Source: Sphingobacterium phlebotomi
GTDB taxonomy: Bacteria > Bacteroidota > Bacteroidia > Sphingobacteriales > Sphingobacteriaceae
Assembly (NCBI RefSeq): GCF_008180195.1
Contig: NZ_VTAV01000014.1
Location: 1 to 64,000 of the forward strand
Reading direction: 5' to 3'
DNA: 64,000 nt
This document shows positions 1 to 9,274 of the stretch, in pieces. Both the position numbers and the translations under genes were made by a program. Every line of letters starts with the position of its first letter. Positions within the stretch are counted from its first letter, which is position 1. Below the pieces are notes generated by a model. The model was not told where the DNA came from. It worked only from the letters and a program-made list of their open reading frames with translations, and did not search any database.

Positions 1-37
1 CTGCCGTAAAAGGTGGGAGAGTAGGTCGGTGCCGAAT
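1..37 (+). rRNA. rrf: 5S ribosomal RNA, 3' end only
   Basis: The first bases match the conserved 3' end of bacterial 5S rRNA: the GGTGGGAGAGTAGGTCGGTG block of helices IV and I is readable at about 11-31. A rho-independent terminator follows directly, as expected at the end of an rRNA operon. The 5' part of the gene, and presumably 16S and 23S, lie outside the window. The exact last base is uncertain by a few nucleotides. Confidence 0.85.
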
Positions 38-45
38 CCTATACA

Positions 46-77
46 GGCCCCTGCAGTCATAACTGCAGGGGCTTTTT
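46..77 (+). terminator. rRNA operon terminator
   Basis: A perfect 10-bp GC-rich stem (47-56 pairing with 63-72) with loop TCATAA is followed by five T residues at 73-77. It sits just after the 5S rRNA and ends the rRNA transcript. Confidence 0.9.
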
Positions 78-255
78 GTTTATTTCTCAAATGAGGCTCC
101 CTATCAGTTATCCTAAATCTTACCTTGGACAATGCTTGCTATCGTTCCTATACATCGCTGATTATCCTTTATAATAAGATTTTTACAAGTGAATCCGATA
201 AAATAGCGGTATCTTGTCTTTATGTATTTCCTTTTTATGAAGTTTCAAAATAGTT

Positions 256-1314
256 ATGAGTAAGAGATTTGCAACGGTTTTAATTATTATTTTGTTGATA
301 ATAGCGGCATTGGTATCCTATCGGGTTATCGTTAATAGGGAAAAAACTGCTGAAAATGTTGGGGGAAGACAGCGTGCGGAGGCAAAAGTATACGGCATAA
401 TAGTTTCTGGAAAACCTTTTTCCGATTTTTTATCACTCTCTGGTTCTATCGAGCCCAATGAAGTTATCAATTTACGTTCGGAGATTTCAGGAATCGTAGA
501 AGAGTTAAATTTTTCCGAAGGCGGGAATGTGTCTAATGGACAGATCTTGATTAAGATAAATGACGCTGAATTGAAAGCTCAATTGGCACAGGCGACAACA
601 AGAAATAGTTTGGCAGCAGAGAATGAACGTAGAGCTAAGCTTCTTTTAGAAAAAGAAGCTATCAGTCAAGAGGAATATGATATCGCAAGCGCGGACCATC
701 GGACCGCCCAATCACAGATACAGCTTATAGAGGCACAATTAATAAAAACAGCCATTCGTGCCCCATTTTCAGGAACGGTAGGTCTTCGAAATATTTCTAA
801 AGGAAGTTATATTACACCCATGACCGATATTGCTCAACTCGTGGATATGAGCAAAGTGAAATTGGAATTTTCTATTCCTGAACGATATGCTGCCAAAGTA
901 AAAATAGGCACTTCGGTGCGATTTACCGTGCAAGGTACAAGTGATGAATTTCCGGCGACGGTATATGCTATAGAACCTCTGGTAGAAACAGCAACCCGCA
1001 CGCTGCGGGTTCGCGCTTGGGCCGATAATAAAGATAGCCGGCTTATTCCAGGGACGTTCGCCAACGTTATCTTCCCGCTAGAGACTGTGGAAAAAGGTCT
1101 GTTGGTACCGGCGGAAGCATTGATTCCGATTCAGAATGGTAAAAAAATATTTGTTAAGAAAGACGGTTTAGCGAAGGAGGTATTGGTTGAAACCGGTGCC
1201 CGAACGGATGCTGACGTATTGATTGTTAAAGGCATAAATGAGGGAGATACTGTTTTGACTTCTGGCGTGATGTCATTGCGAGACGGCAGCCCTGTAAATG
1301 TAACCCTGCGTTAA
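256..1314 (+). CDS. RND efflux periplasmic adaptor (membrane fusion protein)
   Basis: This is the periplasmic adaptor of a tripartite RND efflux pump, linking the inner-membrane pump to the outer-membrane channel. A hydrophobic N-terminal anchor (about residues 7-22) is followed by a lipoyl/barrel-sandwich half (EISGIVEELNF), a helical hairpin around residues 110-160, the second lipoyl half (IRAPFSGTVGLRN) and beta-barrel and membrane-proximal domains. At 352 residues the length is normal for the MexE/AcrA-like family. It is first in a three-gene operon, 13 bp ahead of the permease. It has no lipobox cysteine, so it is probably held by an uncleaved anchor. The substrate cannot be read from sequence. 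Confidence 0.92.
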   Translation: MSKRFATVLIIILLIIAALVSYRVIVNREKTAENVGGRQRAEAKVYGIIVSGKPFSDFLSLSGSIEPNEVINLRSEISGIVEELNFSEGGNVSNGQILIKINDAELKAQLAQATTRNSLAAENERRAKLLLEKEAISQEEYDIASADHRTAQSQIQLIEAQLIKTAIRAPFSGTVGLRNISKGSYITPMTDIAQLVDMSKVKLEFSIPERYAAKVKIGTSVRFTVQGTSDEFPATVYAIEPLVETATRTLRVRAWADNKDSRLIPGTFANVIFPLETVEKGLLVPAEALIPIQNGKKIFVKKDGLAKEVLVETGARTDADVLIVKGINEGDTVLTSGVMSLRDGSPVNVTLR

Positions 1315-1327
1315 ATAGAGCATTGTA

Positions 1328-4300
1328 ATGAGTTTATCTACATTAAGTATTAAGCGTCCTGTTCTCGCTATAGTCATGAACTTACTGCTAATCCTTTTTG
1401 GGATTATCGGATACACTTTTTTGGGCGTAAGGGAGTACCCTTCTATTGACCCGGCTCAAATTTCTGTGCGGACAAACTATGCAGGAGCAAATGCAGATAT
1501 TATAGAGTCCCAAATTACCGAACCACTGGAAAAATCAATTAACTCGATTGACGGCATCCGAAATATTTCATCTTCTAGTAGCCAAGGAGCGAGTAATATA
1601 ACAATCGAGTTTAATTTAGATAAGGATTTGGAAGCAGCGGCAAATGACGTACGGGATAAGGTATCGCAGGCTATGCGGAATCTACCGCAGGATATTGATG
1701 CTCCTCCTGTCGTTTCTAAAGCTGATGCAGATTCGGAACCTATCATTACGATGACAGTTCAGAGTACGACAAGAAATGTGTTGGAACTGTCGGATTATGC
1801 TGATAATTTTATTGCTCAACGACTACAAACTATCCCTGGGGTAAGTTCGGTCCAGATTTGGGGACAACGTAAATATGCTATGCGGCTATGGATAGATCCT
1901 GTACGTTTGGCATCTTATGGCCTCACTGTATTGGATGTTAGAACGGCTTTGAATAATCAAAATGTGGAATTACCCTCGGGTAGGCTCACGGGAGCAAATA
2001 CAGAATTAGCTGTTAAAACCCTGGGGAACTTGGAGACAGAGGAAGAATTTAATAATATTATTATTCGGGCAGATGGAGGACGTGTAGTGCGGATGGGAGA
2101 TGTAGGCAATGCGGCATTAGAAGCTGAAAATTTCGAAACGAAAATGTCAGATTCTGGGTTCCCTATGGTTAGTTTAGCGATAATTCCGCAACCGGGAACT
2201 AATTACATAGAGATTGCTGAACACTTTTATGAAGAATACGATAAATTAGAGGAAGATATTCCAGCGGGTTTCGAACTAAATATCGCAATGGATAATACGC
2301 AGTTTGTACGCAAAGCGATATTTGAAGTGGTAGAAACATTAATCATTGCTATTGTTCTGGTTGTTTTGATTATTTATATTTTCTTTCGAAACTGGTCAAT
2401 AGCTTTCCGCCCCTTAGTCGATATCCCCGTTTCTTTGATTGCCACGTTTTTTATCATGTATTTGTGTGGTTTTTCTATTAACGTGCTAACATTGCTGGCT
2501 ATCGTGTTAGCTACAGGGTTGGTGGTGGATGATGGTATTGTTGTAACGGAAAATATATTTAAGAAGGTGGAGGAGGGGATGTCTCCAATTGAAGCCGCTA
2601 TAAAAGGCTCTAATGAGATATTCTTTGCCGTCATTTCTATTTCCATTACGTTGGCTGCTGTGTTTTTACCAGTGATTTTTTTAGAGGGATTTGTTGGGCG
2701 CTTGTTTAGGGAATTTGGAGTTGTTATTGGTGCTGCCGTGCTAATTTCAGCCTTTGTATCCTTGTCGTTGACGCCTATGCTCAACGCTTATTTAATGAAA
2801 GGGGGGGAACAACGTAAATCTAAATTCTACGACAAAACAGAGCGTTATTTCCAGATTATGAACAAGGAGTATGAAAATTCCTTGCAGGGGTTTTTGAAAA
2901 TGAAATGGCTAAGCATCGTTATTATTGCCGGATGTTTTGGTCTTATTTATTTCTTTTATTCCATACTCCCAAAAGAGACTGCCCCGTATGACGATAGAAG
3001 TTATATTAGGTTGAATGCTACCGCGCCGGAAGGGATCTCTTATGATTATATGGATCGCTTTATGACAGAGCTTACCACGCTCATAAATGACTCTGTTCCG
3101 GAGAAAAAGGTCAGCCTCGTCATTACCTCCCCGGGATTTGGAACAGCCTCTTCTAACAGTGGTTTTGTAAGATTGGGATTGGTACAACCAGAAGAACGTA
3201 TGCGAACCCAACAGGAAATAGTTGACGACCTTTCCCGAATGACCCGACAGTACTCCGAAGCTAGGGTTTCTGTATCGCAACAACCTACTATATCGGTCAA
3301 CAGACGTGGTGGGCTACCCATTCAATACATTATTCAAGCACCTAATTTTGAGCGATTAGAGGAGAAGATTCCGGAATTTATGGAAGAGCTGTCAAGAGAC
3401 AGGACATTTTCTGTTGTGGATGTCAACCTAAAGTTTAACAAGCCGGAAGTATACGTAACGATCGATCGTGATCGAGCGGAATCGATGGGTGTTTCCGTGT
3501 TAGATGTTGCCCAGACACTTCAGATGTCTTTATCGGGGCAACGGTTTGGGTACTTCATGATGAATGGGAAGCAGTATCAAGTAATGGGGCAATTCGATAG
3601 AAAGGACAGAGCAACACCAATGGATTTAGCGGCTATTTATGTAAAAAATAAGGATGGTCTTCTTGTTCAATTGGATAATATCGTGGAAATAGAGGAGCGA
3701 AGTAGTCCACCCCAATTGTACCATAATAACCGTTATATGTCAGCTACGGTATCAGCGGGTTTGGCGCAGGGATATAGCATGGGGGATGGTATCGCCGCTA
3801 TGGATACCATAAAAGATCGTGTGTTGGATGCTACTTTTACAACAGATCTGGGAGGAGAAGCCAGGGACTTTGTGGAGAGTAGTTCGAATACGATGTTTGC
3901 ATTTGGATTAGCTGTTCTTCTGATCTTTCTTATTCTCGCAGCACAGTTTGAAAGTTTTATGGATCCCATTATTATTTTACTCACGGTACCTATGGCTGTT
4001 GGAGGGGCTTTATTTTCATTATGGTTATTTGCCCAAAGTTGGAATATTTTTAGTCAGATTGGAACCATTATGTTGATCGGTTTGGTGACAAAAAATGGAA
4101 TATTGATTGTGGAATTTGCCAACCAGCTTCGAGATCAGGGCTATGAAAAATACCAAGCCGTAGTCAAAGCATCCGAAGCACGTTTACGCCCCATATTGAT
4201 GACATCACTGGCTATTGCTTTGGGCGCTCTTCCCATTGCACTTTCTCTAGGAGCTGCTTCTACAAGTCGCGTAGGTATGGGAGTTGTTATTGTTGGAGGA

Positions 4301-4405
4301 ACTATGTTTTCGTTAATTTTGACCTTATATGTTATTCCTGCTTTTTATTTAATGATGTCGAGATCCAGAAAAAAAAGATCGGAGTTTGATAATATTGAAG
4401 AATAG
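1328..4405 (+). CDS. RND efflux permease, AcrB/HAE1 family
   Basis: This is the inner-membrane proton-driven pump of the tripartite efflux system. It has the family size (1025 residues), an N-terminal first transmembrane helix, two large periplasmic loops and two groups of membrane helices. The adjacent aspartates of the proton relay in TM4 are present (VVDDG, D401/D402), and a lysine lies in the TM10 region (VTKNGILIVEF). The adaptor lies 13 bp upstream and the TolC-like channel 3 bp downstream, so the three genes are very probably co-transcribed. The architecture points to the hydrophobic/amphiphilic drug efflux (HAE1) class rather than metal export, but the substrate is unknown. Confidence 0.95.
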   Translation: MSLSTLSIKRPVLAIVMNLLLILFGIIGYTFLGVREYPSIDPAQISVRTNYAGANADIIESQITEPLEKSINSIDGIRNISSSSSQGASNITIEFNLDKDLEAAANDVRDKVSQAMRNLPQDIDAPPVVSKADADSEPIITMTVQSTTRNVLELSDYADNFIAQRLQTIPGVSSVQIWGQRKYAMRLWIDPVRLASYGLTVLDVRTALNNQNVELPSGRLTGANTELAVKTLGNLETEEEFNNIIIRADGGRVVRMGDVGNAALEAENFETKMSDSGFPMVSLAIIPQPGTNYIEIAEHFYEEYDKLEEDIPAGFELNIAMDNTQFVRKAIFEVVETLIIAIVLVVLIIYIFFRNWSIAFRPLVDIPVSLIATFFIMYLCGFSINVLTLLAIVLATGLVVDDGIVVTENIFKKVEEGMSPIEAAIKGSNEIFFAVISISITLAAVFLPVIFLEGFVGRLFREFGVVIGAAVLISAFVSLSLTPMLNAYLMKGGEQRKSKFYDKTERYFQIMNKEYENSLQGFLKMKWLSIVIIAGCFGLIYFFYSILPKETAPYDDRSYIRLNATAPEGISYDYMDRFMTELTTLINDSVPEKKVSLVITSPGFGTASSNSGFVRLGLVQPEERMRTQQEIVDDLSRMTRQYSEARVSVSQQPTISVNRRGGLPIQYIIQAPNFERLEEKIPEFMEELSRDRTFSVVDVNLKFNKPEVYVTIDRDRAESMGVSVLDVAQTLQMSLSGQRFGYFMMNGKQYQVMGQFDRKDRATPMDLAAIYVKNKDGLLVQLDNIVEIEERSSPPQLYHNNRYMSATVSAGLAQGYSMGDGIAAMDTIKDRVLDATFTTDLGGEARDFVESSSNTMFAFGLAVLLIFLILAAQFESFMDPIIILLTVPMAVGGALFSLWLFAQSWNIFSQIGTIMLIGLVTKNGILIVEFANQLRDQGYEKYQAVVKASEARLRPILMTSLAIALGALPIALSLGAASTSRVGMGVVIVGGTMFSLILTLYVIPAFYLMMSRSRKKRSEFDNIEE

Positions 4406-4408
4406 GCT

Positions 4409-5713
4409 ATGAAAAGAATATTGATTTCGCTGTATTTAGGGATAGGCATCTTCACTGTGGTAATTGGGCAGGAATTGTTAACGGTTAAACGTGCGGTGGA
4501 GATTGCGTTAGAAAATAACTATGATATACAATTATCCAAAAATGAACTGCTTGCGACCAAAGAGAATAAAACGTATGGAAGTGCAGGGATGCTTCCCACA
4601 GTGACGGCGGATCTTACCCAGAATAATAGTGTGCAAAATGCAACACAACTTCAGAATAGCGGTGTTGAACGTTCTTTGGATAATGCTAGAAACAATAGTT
4701 TAACCTACGGAGTAAATATCGGATGGACCATTTTTGATGGTTTAGGTATGTTTGCTCGTTATGAAAAACTGCAGGAATTAGAGAAACAAGGTGATTTGCA
4801 ATTGAAGAGAACTGTCCTTTCTACGGTAGGTGACGTTATCACCTTGTATTATACGATCGTGGAACAACTAAACTTGCTATCGGCATTAGATTCTAGTATT
4901 CTTATTTCCAGAGAGCGACTTCGTACTGCAGAAAATAGATTTTCTATTGGTAAGGCTGCGAAATTGGAAGTATTGAACGTGCAGGTAAATTTGAACGAAG
5001 ATCTTTCTGCTCGACTTCGGCAAGTGGAAACAGTAAAGAATTTGAAGACAATGCTGAATGGCATCTTGGTTAGAGACTTAGACATAGATTTCATAATAGA
5101 TACAGAGGTCGGTATTGATGAGAGTCTGATATACGGCGATTTGCTCGAAAGAGCTGATCAGTTTAATCCTGATTTACAAATTATTATTCTCAACAAAAAG
5201 CTTGCAGAATTGGATTTGAAAGATGTTAAATCGGCTCGTTATCCCACTGTACGTTTAAACGGAGGATATAACTTTGCTCGAACGGAATCCAGTTTGGGGT
5301 TTGTTGCACAGTCCAACTCTAGAGGACTTACTTATGGACTTACAGCTTCTGTTAATATTTTTGATGGCTTGAACCAACGTCGTAATGAGCGTATTGCTAA
5401 AATTCAGATTGATAATGCAGCTTTGCAAATCGAACAACAGCGATTAGCTGTACAGACAGGTTTGAAAACGGCTTATGAGACCTATCTAACCAATATAGAA
5501 TTGGTTAGGATGGAAGAAAAGAATGAAGATATTGCGCGTCAAAATCTTGAGATTACGCTAGCTAAATATACAATAGGCTCCATTAGTGCCGTAGAGTTTA
5601 GAGATGCCCAAGAAAATTTTATAAATGCTATTTCACGCTTCAATGCGGCTCAACTACAAGCTAAATTATCGGAAATACAGCTGAAAGAGCTTGTTGGACA
5701 GATCGATTTTTGA
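4409..5713 (+). CDS. TolC-family outer membrane efflux protein
   Basis: This is the outer-membrane channel of the RND pump. A signal peptide (about residues 1-20, ending near VIGQ) is followed by two repeated halves, each starting with a TolC-type motif (AVEIALENNYDIQLS near the start) and containing long amphipathic helices. At 434 residues it matches the OEP family. It is the last gene of the operon. No lipobox cysteine is seen, so unlike OprM it is not an obvious lipoprotein. Confidence 0.93.
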   Translation: MKRILISLYLGIGIFTVVIGQELLTVKRAVEIALENNYDIQLSKNELLATKENKTYGSAGMLPTVTADLTQNNSVQNATQLQNSGVERSLDNARNNSLTYGVNIGWTIFDGLGMFARYEKLQELEKQGDLQLKRTVLSTVGDVITLYYTIVEQLNLLSALDSSILISRERLRTAENRFSIGKAAKLEVLNVQVNLNEDLSARLRQVETVKNLKTMLNGILVRDLDIDFIIDTEVGIDESLIYGDLLERADQFNPDLQIIILNKKLAELDLKDVKSARYPTVRLNGGYNFARTESSLGFVAQSNSRGLTYGLTASVNIFDGLNQRRNERIAKIQIDNAALQIEQQRLAVQTGLKTAYETYLTNIELVRMEEKNEDIARQNLEITLAKYTIGSISAVEFRDAQENFINAISRFNAAQLQAKLSEIQLKELVGQIDF

Positions 5714-5753
5714 AGAGGAAAAAGATTGTATCAATTCTATTGATGAAAAATTG

Positions 5754-5767
5754 AGCAAACGTTTGCT
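5754..5767. promoter_or_regulatory. Perfect 14-bp palindrome, LacI-type operator candidate
   Basis: The sequence AGCAAACGTTTGCT is a perfect palindrome centred on CG, the usual form of LacI/GalR-family operators. It lies about 206 bp upstream of the chosen start of the GH109-like enzyme and 40 bp after the efflux operon. The same 10-bp core occurs at 25362-25371 ahead of a SusD remnant. No LacI-family gene is in the window, so the cognate regulator would be elsewhere. Confidence 0.5.
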
Positions 5768-5973
5768 TTGTGTTTTTACTTTTTTTTAGTTGAGAATACT
5801 ATTATACTTGTGTTGGGAAAGGTCATACAAAACCTTTTTTGATAACCATTTGTATACTGTCTCACAATATAAGGGTTATGGCGAGTAGACTGTTAGTTTG
5901 TTTTAAAATAGGTGATTTTAGAGGGGGCGCAATATTGTCCCCTTTAATGTTAAAAGAGAAATTTATTAAATTT

Positions 5974-7389
5974 ATGGATACTAATCGAAGAGATTTTCTA
6001 AAGAAGGCATCGCTGTTGTCTAGTGCAGCAATTACATTGCCAGCATTAAACACCGAGGCTTTTGCCGCTGCTCCAAATTTCAATATGTGGGGATACGCTG
6101 CACCGAAGATAGATACGGTGCGTATTGCGATCATCGGTTTGGGGATGCGCGGTCCGGGAGCTGTCGATCGTCTGTCTTATATTGAAGGAACAGAAATTGT
6201 AGCGTTGTGCGACCGTCATGCAGATAGAGTGGAAAAAGCACAGAAGATATTGGCCAATAAAGGCTTAAAAGCGGCTAAATCTTATTCTGGTGACGAGGGC
6301 TGGGTTCAGTTACTGAAAGAAGAGGAGATAGACTTGGTTTATATCTGTACCCCTTGGGAGTTTCACGCACCGATGTGTATTGCTGCAATGAAAGCTGGAG
6401 CACATGCCGCATGTGAAGTACCTATTGGTTTAACGGTGAAAGAATGTTGGGAAGTCGTTAAAACTTCGGAACAGACCAAAAAGCACTGTATGATGTTGGA
6501 GAATTGTTGCTATGATTTTTTCGAAATGTTGACGTTAAACATGGTTCGTCAAGGACTGTTTGGCGAACTCGTACATGCAGAAGGAGCTTATATCCATGAT
6601 TTGTTAGATCTAAACTTTAGCAAACAGGGTTATGATAAAATGTGGCGTTTGCGGGAGAATATTAAGATGAATGGAAATCTTTATCCAACACATGGAATCG
6701 GTCCAATAGCACAATGTATGAATATCAATAGTGGAGATCGAATGACCCATTTGGTCGCTATGCAGACGGCTGATTTTCAAATGGGAGATAAAGCGCGCGA
6801 ATTGGCAGCTGAAGATTCTTTTTTCCAAGAATTTGTAGGTAAGAAATATCGTGGAAATATGGATACCACATTAATTAAAACGGAAAAAGGTAAAACATTG
6901 ATGGTGCAACATGACGTCACTTCGCCTAGACCTTATTCTCGTATTCACTTGTTGAGCGGTACCAAGGGTTTTGCCCAAAAATATCCGAAACAGGGAATTG
7001 CATTTGGACATAGCTTTTTAGAAGAAGATGAATTAAAGAGCCTTAAAGAAAAATACACACCAGAATTGGTGAAATTTATCGGTGAGCAAGCAAAACAAGT
7101 CGGAGGACACGGCGGTATGGACTTTATGATGGATTGGCGTTTGATTGATTGCTTGCGCAATGGGTTGCCGATCGAACAGCCTGTGTATGAAGGGGCATCG
7201 TGGAGTGCCATCGTACCATTGAGCTGTGAGTCGGTTGCTAAAAATAGTAAGACTGTGAATATCCCTGATTTTACGAAAGGAGCGTGGAAAACTAATCAAC
7301 CACATGATCTAAGCTTGAAAGACGGAGGAAATACAGGGATTCGTCCGAAAGTAACGAAAAATTCGAATAATCAGTTGAATGTAGAATAA
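5974..7389 (+). CDS. Gfo/Idh/MocA oxidoreductase, GH109-like (alpha-N-acetylgalactosaminidase family), Tat-exported
   Basis: An NAD-dependent Gfo/Idh/MocA fold: Rossmann motif GLGMRGPG near residue 56, CTPWEFHAPM and EVP blocks typical of the fold, and the stretch NLYPTHGIGPIAQ characteristic of GH109 enzymes, which cleave alpha-GalNAc through a transient NAD redox step. The start at 5974 gives MDTNRRDFLKK, a twin-arginine signal (R5, R6), so the 471-residue protein is predicted to be exported; an upstream in-frame start would add 45 residues of unlikely sequence. It stands alone between a palindromic operator candidate and a strong terminator. The family also holds plain dehydrogenases, so GalNAc specificity is inferred. 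Confidence 0.85.
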   Translation: MDTNRRDFLKKASLLSSAAITLPALNTEAFAAAPNFNMWGYAAPKIDTVRIAIIGLGMRGPGAVDRLSYIEGTEIVALCDRHADRVEKAQKILANKGLKAAKSYSGDEGWVQLLKEEEIDLVYICTPWEFHAPMCIAAMKAGAHAACEVPIGLTVKECWEVVKTSEQTKKHCMMLENCCYDFFEMLTLNMVRQGLFGELVHAEGAYIHDLLDLNFSKQGYDKMWRLRENIKMNGNLYPTHGIGPIAQCMNINSGDRMTHLVAMQTADFQMGDKARELAAEDSFFQEFVGKKYRGNMDTTLIKTEKGKTLMVQHDVTSPRPYSRIHLLSGTKGFAQKYPKQGIAFGHSFLEEDELKSLKEKYTPELVKFIGEQAKQVGGHGGMDFMMDWRLIDCLRNGLPIEQPVYEGASWSAIVPLSCESVAKNSKTVNIPDFTKGAWKTNQPHDLSLKDGGNTGIRPKVTKNSNNQLNVE

Positions 7390-7393
7390 AGAG

Positions 7394-7430
7394 AAAGATG
7401 CCCACCAATCACATGGGCATCTTTTATTTT
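7394..7430 (+). terminator. Terminator after GH109-like gene
   Basis: An 11-bp perfect stem (7394-7404 with 7114-equivalent arm at 7414-7424), 9-nt loop, then a T-rich run. It isolates the GH109-like gene from the FGE gene. Confidence 0.85.
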
Positions 7431-7458
7431 TAAGCTGATTATCTGTATATTAGAGCCT

Positions 7459-8532
7459 ATGTTTTCAAGATGTTTTTTACTAGCCGTTTTTGCTTGCTGT
7501 ATGGTAGCTTGTCAGTCAGGAACAAAAACTGCGCAAAATGAGGTTATCGAAGATTCGGTAGCATTATGCCATATGGGAGCAATTCCATCACGTTTTGTTA
7601 AAAAAACAGATTCTTTATCTTATGCACAGGGTAAGGACGATATTCGGATGGTCTTGATTGAAGGAGGGACATTTCAGATGGGATCTTCCAATTTTCCTGA
7701 TGCGCAGCCGATACATGGGGTCGAAGTTTCTTCTTTCTACATGGATGAACATGAGGTTACCAATGCTCAATTTAAGGCCTTTGTAGATGCGACCGGATAT
7801 GTAACGGTCGCCGAACGGCCGTTAGACCCAAATGAGTTTCCGGGTGTGGATCCAGATATGCTTGTTCCTGGATCAGCAGTTTTTGCTGCACCGAAGGGGG
7901 TGAAAGGTTTAGATAATTATATGCAGTGGTGGCAGTACGTACCTGGCGCGAGTTGGAAACATCCGGAGGGTCCTAATAGCTCGATCGAAGGAAAGGAAAA
8001 ATATCCTGTTACACAGTTGGCATATCAAGATGCAGAAGCTTATGCCAAATGGATAGGAAAACGACTACCTACCGAAGCAGAATGGGAGTATGCAGCTAAA
8101 GCAGGAAAACATAAGGACGAGACTTATTACTGGGGAAGCGAAAAAAAGGAAGATGGAAAATGGTTGGCGAATATATATCAAGGTGATTTTCCATCCAACA
8201 ATACCAAAGAAGACGGTTTCGAAACGACAGCTCCGGTAAAATCTTTTCCACCGAATACATATGGCTTATACGATATGGAAGGTAATGTTTGGGAATGGTG
8301 CTCTGATTTTTATCGACCAGATTATTATGCGCATAGCCCAAAAGCAAATCCGAAAGGTCCCGTAGATTCGCATGATCCACAAGAGCCAGGCCTGATAAAA
8401 CGTGTGCAGCGTGGCGGCTCATTCTTATGTAATGACCAATATTGCGAACGTTATAAGGCTGGTAGTCGGGGGAAAGGTGAAATAAACAGCCCGACGAATA
8501 ATGTGGGTTTTCGCTGCGTGAAGGATATATAA
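7459..8532 (+). CDS. Formylglycine-generating enzyme family lipoprotein (SUMF1-like)
   Basis: A 357-residue FGE-sulfatase domain protein behind a lipoprotein signal (AVFACCMVAC, lipobox cysteine near residue 18). The domain begins at about residue 60 (MVLIEGGTFQMGSS) and contains the usual EVTNAQF, RLPTEAEWEYAAKAG and GNVWEW motifs. The C-terminus has RGGSFLCNDQYC, with C324 and C329 spaced like the two catalytic cysteines of true formylglycine-generating enzymes, which convert a sulfatase cysteine to formylglycine. Many family members lack these cysteines and are not FGEs, so this one may be active. No sulfatase is encoded nearby. It has its own transcription unit just upstream of the PUL. 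Confidence 0.88.
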   Translation: MFSRCFLLAVFACCMVACQSGTKTAQNEVIEDSVALCHMGAIPSRFVKKTDSLSYAQGKDDIRMVLIEGGTFQMGSSNFPDAQPIHGVEVSSFYMDEHEVTNAQFKAFVDATGYVTVAERPLDPNEFPGVDPDMLVPGSAVFAAPKGVKGLDNYMQWWQYVPGASWKHPEGPNSSIEGKEKYPVTQLAYQDAEAYAKWIGKRLPTEAEWEYAAKAGKHKDETYYWGSEKKEDGKWLANIYQGDFPSNNTKEDGFETTAPVKSFPPNTYGLYDMEGNVWEWCSDFYRPDYYAHSPKANPKGPVDSHDPQEPGLIKRVQRGGSFLCNDQYCERYKAGSRGKGEINSPTNNVGFRCVKDI

Positions 8533-8623
8533 TACCATTGCTCCTAAAGCTATAGCCTGCATAGTTTTTTTATTGATTTTTTGAGGAAAATTATTAAATT
8601 GGTCTTGGATTTAGACCTCAATA

Positions 8624-9190
8624 ATGAAGTACGACGACTTTCAGGATAGTGAGCTGTTATTGAAGCTTAGCCACGACGATAAACGCGCCTTTGACGAAAT
8701 ATATCGGCGTTATTGGAATGCTATGTTTGGTTCAGCTTATAATGTACTGAAAGAAAGAGAGGCTTGTTTAGATATTGTACAAGAACTTTTCCTCTGGTTA
8801 TGGGAGCATCGTAGCGGTTTAAATGTCGCGTCACTTAAACCATATCTATTGGTCGCCGTAAAATTTAAAGTTGCCAATTATATTAAACGAGGTAAGGTAA
8901 GGATGTCTTTTTTTGATAAATTGAAGCAAATAGATGAACCCTATGAATTAGTGGAAGACAGCTTTGAAGTCAAAGAGATGATGGAAATTATCAATCACTT
9001 TACCAATCAACTTCCCGAGAAATGCAGGGAAATATTTTTATTAAGTCGTCAGGAGAATTTAAGCAATAAAGAAATTGCCGAGCGTTTGAATATTTCCGTT
9101 AAGACGGTTGAAAATCAAATGACCATAGCGCTAAAAAAAATGAGAGCCTCTCTGGCAAGGATATCGTCCTTTTTCTTGTTGTTTTTTTAG
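8624..9190 (+). CDS. ECF sigma-70 factor of the PUL
   Basis: An extracytoplasmic-function sigma factor of 188 residues with region 2 (DEIYRRYWNAMFGSAYNVL...) and region 4 helix-turn-helix (LSNKEIAERLNISVKTVENQM). It is followed after 84 bp by its FecR-type anti-sigma factor and then SusC, the standard order for sigma/anti-sigma-controlled PULs in Bacteroidota. When SusC signals, FecR would release the sigma to transcribe the operon. A small hairpin (GGTCT/AGACC, 8601-8617) ends 6 bp before the start codon. Confidence 0.93.
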   Translation: MKYDDFQDSELLLKLSHDDKRAFDEIYRRYWNAMFGSAYNVLKEREACLDIVQELFLWLWEHRSGLNVASLKPYLLVAVKFKVANYIKRGKVRMSFFDKLKQIDEPYELVEDSFEVKEMMEIINHFTNQLPEKCREIFLLSRQENLSNKEIAERLNISVKTVENQMTIALKKMRASLARISSFFLLFF

Positions 9191-9274
9191 CTATATCCGA
9201 TTAATTTTAAAAAAACTCACTTTGCCTTGGGGGTAATCGTCCTCATAGGTGCCCTATATATACAAGCACCTGAT

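Noticed and set aside
5839..5973. Longer N-terminus for the GH109-like protein, starting at 5839
   Set aside because: It would place 45 mixed residues ahead of a clear Tat signal beginning MDTNRRDFLKK at 5974. The signal must be at the N-terminus to work.
9227..9274. TTG start for FecR at 9227
   Set aside because: It adds a hydrophobic stretch ahead of the normal FecR opening MNPKEF; the ATG at 9275 is the better start.
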